In this document: in pieces, positions 5,344 to 7,154 of the stretch
How the letters are laid out: each line of letters begins with the position of its first letter
How positions within the stretch are numbered: position 1 is the stretch's first letter
From: Gammaproteobacteria bacterium
GTDB lineage: Bacteria > Pseudomonadota > Gammaproteobacteria > Chromatiales > Chromatiaceae
Assembly (NCBI GenBank): GCA_024277555.1
Contig: JAJRUY010000127.1
Span: 1-7,154 of the forward strand
Direction: 5' to 3'
Length of the DNA: 7,154 nt
Made by a program: the position numbers and the translations under genes
Notes under the pieces: model-generated
Seen by the model: the letters and a program-made list of their open reading frames with translations, nothing else
Told to the model about the DNA's origin: nothing
The model's database searches: none

Positions 5344-6221
5344 CCACCGTTCACCAGCAGCATCACAACGAAGCCATGATCACCATGCTGGTGATCGCAG
5401 TGATTCTGCATGCGCTGGTATTTCTCGGCATCAGTTTTGAAATGCCGCCCCCCGCACCCCAGGCCACCCAGCCTAGTCTGGATGTGATCTTGCTGCCCAC
5501 GCCAAAGAAATCATCACCCCCGGAAGACGCCGATTTCATGGCGCAGCAAAGCCAGCAAGGCGGCACGGACAAAGCCGGCCACACCAGGCCCAGGGCCGTT
5601 CCCAGCCAGCCCGCCCTGAAAAAAAGCCAGCAGGCATCAGAAGAACGGATACGCAGCGGCGCCAAAGCGCCGGAAAGACAGCAAAAACCCGAGCTCGTAA
5701 CCAGCAAAAGCAAAACCGTGCGCGAAGTGCCGGCGGCACACAAGGCGCCGGTGAAAGCGCAACAAAAGCCAGATATCACCCAGTTGCTGTCCAGCACCCG
5801 CCAGGAAATCGCCCGCCTCACCGCAGAGCTGGACAGAAACAGCGAATATGCTTCGCAACGCCCCCGGCACAAATCCATCAATGCCAGCACCAAGGAATAC
5901 CGCTACGCCGCCTACCTGGAAGCCTGGCGCAAAAAAGTGGAGCGAGTAGGCAACCTCAACTATCCCGACGAGGCCAAGCGCAAAAAGCTGTATGGTGATC
6001 TGCTGCTGCATGTGGCTCTGCGTGCTGATGGTTCCGTACAACAAATCCGCGTGGTGCGTTCCTCGGGGCACAAGATGCTGGATGACGCTGCCGTGCGCAT
6101 CGTGCGCCTGGCCGCCCCGTTTGCGCCTTTCCCGGCGGAAATCCGCAAGGAAGTGGATATTCTGGACATCACCCGCACCTGGCAGTTCCTCAGCAACAAC
6201 CGATTGTTTTCCGGCAAGTAA
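5340..6221 (+). CDS. tonB: TonB-family energy transducer (TonB3-like)
   Basis: Periplasm-spanning protein anchored in the inner membrane, expected to pass proton-motive energy from an ExbB/ExbD-type motor to outer-membrane partners. The product is 293 residues. Layout: a short cytoplasmic N-terminus; one membrane helix at about 13-33 with His24 in ILHALVFLGI, resembling the conserved His of TonB anchors; a Pro/Lys/Gln/Ala-rich linker at about 34-180 that lacks the regular EP/KP repeats of E. coli TonB and includes a helical stretch (146-168); and a TonB C-terminal domain at about 185-282 with YLEAWRKKVERVGNLNYPDEA, GDLLLHVALRADGSV, SSGHKMLDDAA and APFAPFP. Its place between the gshB region and yqgE matches P. 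aeruginosa tonB3 (PA0406), which was reported as needed for normal twitching motility, so a pilus-related role is plausible by position. No exbB or exbD lies in the window. Its ATG overlaps the apbE stop by 4 nt. Confidence 0.93.
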   Translation: MTTVHQQHHNEAMITMLVIAVILHALVFLGISFEMPPPAPQATQPSLDVILLPTPKKSSPPEDADFMAQQSQQGGTDKAGHTRPRAVPSQPALKKSQQASEERIRSGAKAPERQQKPELVTSKSKTVREVPAAHKAPVKAQQKPDITQLLSSTRQEIARLTAELDRNSEYASQRPRHKSINASTKEYRYAAYLEAWRKKVERVGNLNYPDEAKRKKLYGDLLLHVALRADGSVQQIRVVRSSGHKMLDDAAVRIVRLAAPFAPFPAEIRKEVDILDITRTWQFLSNNRLFSGK

Positions 6222-6231
6222 GAAGATGGGC

Positions 6232-6240
6232 TGATATAAT
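6232..6240 (+). promoter_or_regulatory. Extended -10 promoter element directly before yqgE
   Basis: TGATATAAT is a perfect extended -10 (TGnTATAAT). Its last T is 8 nt before the A of the yqgE ATG, so the expected start of transcription (about 7 nt past the -10) is 6247-6248, at or next to the start codon. No good -35 lies at 16-18 bp (CGGCAA with a 17-bp spacer), but extended -10 promoters tolerate this. It is flanked symmetrically by ATGGG (6226-6230) and CCCAT (6245-6249), each 4 bp from the hexamer. The motif is seen; activity is inference. Confidence 0.5.
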
Positions 6241-6247
6241 CTATCCC

Positions 6248-6811
6248 ATGAGTGAAGCTTCATCCCTCACGAATCATTTTCTCATCGCCCTGCCAAGCCT
6301 GCAGGATCCAAACTTCTCCCGTACCGTAACCTATATCTGCGAGCACACCCGCGAAGGCACCATGGGCATTATCATCAACCGCCCCAGCACCCTGCAGCTC
6401 ACCGATATTCTGCACCACATGGACATCGGGGAGAGCGAACTGACTCCCTCTGAAATGCCTGTCTACATCGGCGGCCCCGTACAGGAAGACCGCGGCTTTC
6501 TCCTGCATTCACCAGCCAAACGCTGGGATTCCACCCTTCTGATTGGCGACGATCTGGCAGTAACCACTTCCCGGGATCTGGTAAAAGCCCTGGCGAAAGG
6601 CGAAGGCCCGGAGGAAATATTCTTCGCCCTGGGCTATGCCGGCTGGGGGCCGGGACAGCTGGAGCAGGAATTGCAGCAGGACGCATGGATTTTCGGCCCG
6701 GCTTCCAAGGAGATTCTTTTCCAGACCCCGGCAGAAAACCGCTGGGAAGCCGCCGCCAGGCTTGCCGGGGTTGATGTCAACCTGATCAGCAACATTGGCG
6801 GCCATGCCTGA
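6248..6811 (+). CDS. yqgE: YqgE/AlgH family protein (UPF0301)
   Basis: Member of the YqgE/AlgH family (DUF179). AlgH was reported to affect alginate gene expression in Pseudomonas, but the molecular function remains unclear. The product is 187 residues, identical in length to E. coli YqgE, and soluble with no signal peptide. Family signatures: HFLIALPSLQDPNFSRTV (10-27), YICEH (29-33), GTMGIIINRP (37-46), IGGPVQEDRGFLLH (74-87), TTSRD (106-110), ALGYAGWGPGQLEQEL (127-142), RWEAAARLAGVD (165-176) and the terminal GHA. The ATG at 6248 matches the family N-terminus. No Shine-Dalgarno lies 5-12 nt upstream (that space is TATAATCTATCCC), which fits either coupling from tonB, 26 bp upstream, or a leaderless transcript. 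It overlaps ruvX by 8 nt; the yqgE-ruvX pair is a widely conserved order in gammaproteobacteria. Confidence 0.96.
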   Translation: MSEASSLTNHFLIALPSLQDPNFSRTVTYICEHTREGTMGIIINRPSTLQLTDILHHMDIGESELTPSEMPVYIGGPVQEDRGFLLHSPAKRWDSTLLIGDDLAVTTSRDLVKALAKGEGPEEIFFALGYAGWGPGQLEQELQQDAWIFGPASKEILFQTPAENRWEAAARLAGVDVNLISNIGGHA

Positions 6812-7154
6812 ACCACAGGCCACAACCCTGCTTGGCTTCGACTACGGCACCCGGAAGATCGGAGTGGCCGTAGGCCAGTCGCTCACCAGCACCGCCACGG
6901 CGCTGACCACCTTGCATCTGGTGAAAAACAAACCCGACTGGCAGGGCATAGGACAGCTGATCGAGGAATGGCAACCCGATGCCTTGGTGGTGGGGCTACC
7001 CATTGGGCCAGAAGAAGACGAAACGCCCATGACCGCCGCCGCCCGCAAATTCTCCAGGCAACTGCAGGGGCGATTCCATCTGCCTGTACACCTGGCCGAT
7101 GAACGGCTAACATCCCGGGAAGCCTGGAGCCGCATCGGCGGCATCGCCATCCAC
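6804..7154 (+). CDS. ruvX: RuvX/YqgF, Holliday junction resolvase-like pre-16S rRNA nuclease, 3' end missing
   Basis: RNase H-fold nuclease of the YqgF family; in E. coli YqgF acts in maturation of the 16S rRNA 5' end, and the fold is related to RuvC. The first 117 codons are present; E. coli YqgF is 138 residues, so only a short C-terminal part should be missing beyond the right edge. Motifs: LLGFDYGTRKIGVAVGQ (9-25) with the presumed catalytic Asp13, PDALVVGLPIG (58-68), TAAARKFSRQL (77-87) and LADERLTSREA (97-107) with a conserved acidic pair. The stretch after GLP reads IGPEEDE instead of the common NMDG-type sequence, a local divergence. The start at ATG 6804 lies inside the end of yqgE in another frame (8-nt overlap), so translation is probably coupled; GGCGG sits too close to the ATG to be a normal ribosome site. 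Confidence 0.96.
   Translation, partial: MPEPQATTLLGFDYGTRKIGVAVGQSLTSTATALTTLHLVKNKPDWQGIGQLIEEWQPDALVVGLPIGPEEDETPMTAAARKFSRQLQGRFHLPVHLADERLTSREAWSRIGGIAIH

Noticed and set aside
5363..6263. Long minus-strand open frames opposite tonB
   Set aside because: They mirror the GC-rich codons of tonB and their products resemble no family; tonB on the plus strand is well supported.
1..7154. Mobile element, CRISPR array, prophage or defence system
   Set aside because: No transposase, integrase, spaced direct repeats or defence domains were seen; every clear gene belongs to a conserved housekeeping or pilus-chemosensory family.

Overview
The window looks like chromosomal backbone of a gammaproteobacterium outside the Enterobacterales. 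The evidence is protein similarity recognised by eye: GshB, YqgE and RuvX resemble the E. coli proteins, and PilG and PilH closely resemble those of Pseudomonas aeruginosa. The gene order also matches the conserved Pseudomonas-type neighbourhood (ruvX, yqgE, tonB3, gshB on one side; pilG, pilH, pilI, pilJ on the other). The genus cannot be named from this sequence. No mobile element, CRISPR array, tRNA or rRNA was seen.

Left half, minus strand (read right to left): pilG (2721-2323), pilH (2295-1933), pilI (1933-1379) and the first 414 codons of pilJ (1243 to the left edge). This is the start of the Pil-Chp chemosensory system that controls type IV pilus extension and retraction and, in Pseudomonas, surface-linked cAMP signalling. 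The remaining parts (end of pilJ, then probably pilK/chpA) lie beyond the left edge. PilG and PilH are two single-domain response regulators, PilI is a CheW-type adaptor and PilJ is the membrane chemoreceptor.

Centre: a divergent intergenic region of about 600 bp (2722-3328) with no convincing gene. It holds several small structured elements: a near-duplicate of the pilG translation start region, an interrupted inverted repeat, an 18-bp near-perfect palindrome and a short direct repeat.

Right half, plus strand: gshB, apbE and tonB are joined by two ATGA stop/start overlaps. yqgE follows after 26 bp, and ruvX overlaps the end of yqgE and runs off the right edge. The products are glutathione synthetase, a lipoprotein FAD:protein FMN transferase, a TonB3-type energy transducer, a YqgE/AlgH family protein and the RuvX/YqgF pre-16S rRNA nuclease family protein.

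Most notable points: (1) apbE sits between gshB and tonB, which are adjacent in Pseudomonas, and it is translationally interlocked with both; no flavinylation target is visible nearby. (2) A perfect extended -10 element lies immediately before yqgE, placed so that transcription would begin at or next to the ATG, and no Shine-Dalgarno is visible, so yqgE may be expressed from a leaderless mRNA. (3) The pilG start region is duplicated, creating a 10-codon upstream frame that ends just inside pilG. I found no evidence of a wholly new multi-gene system.
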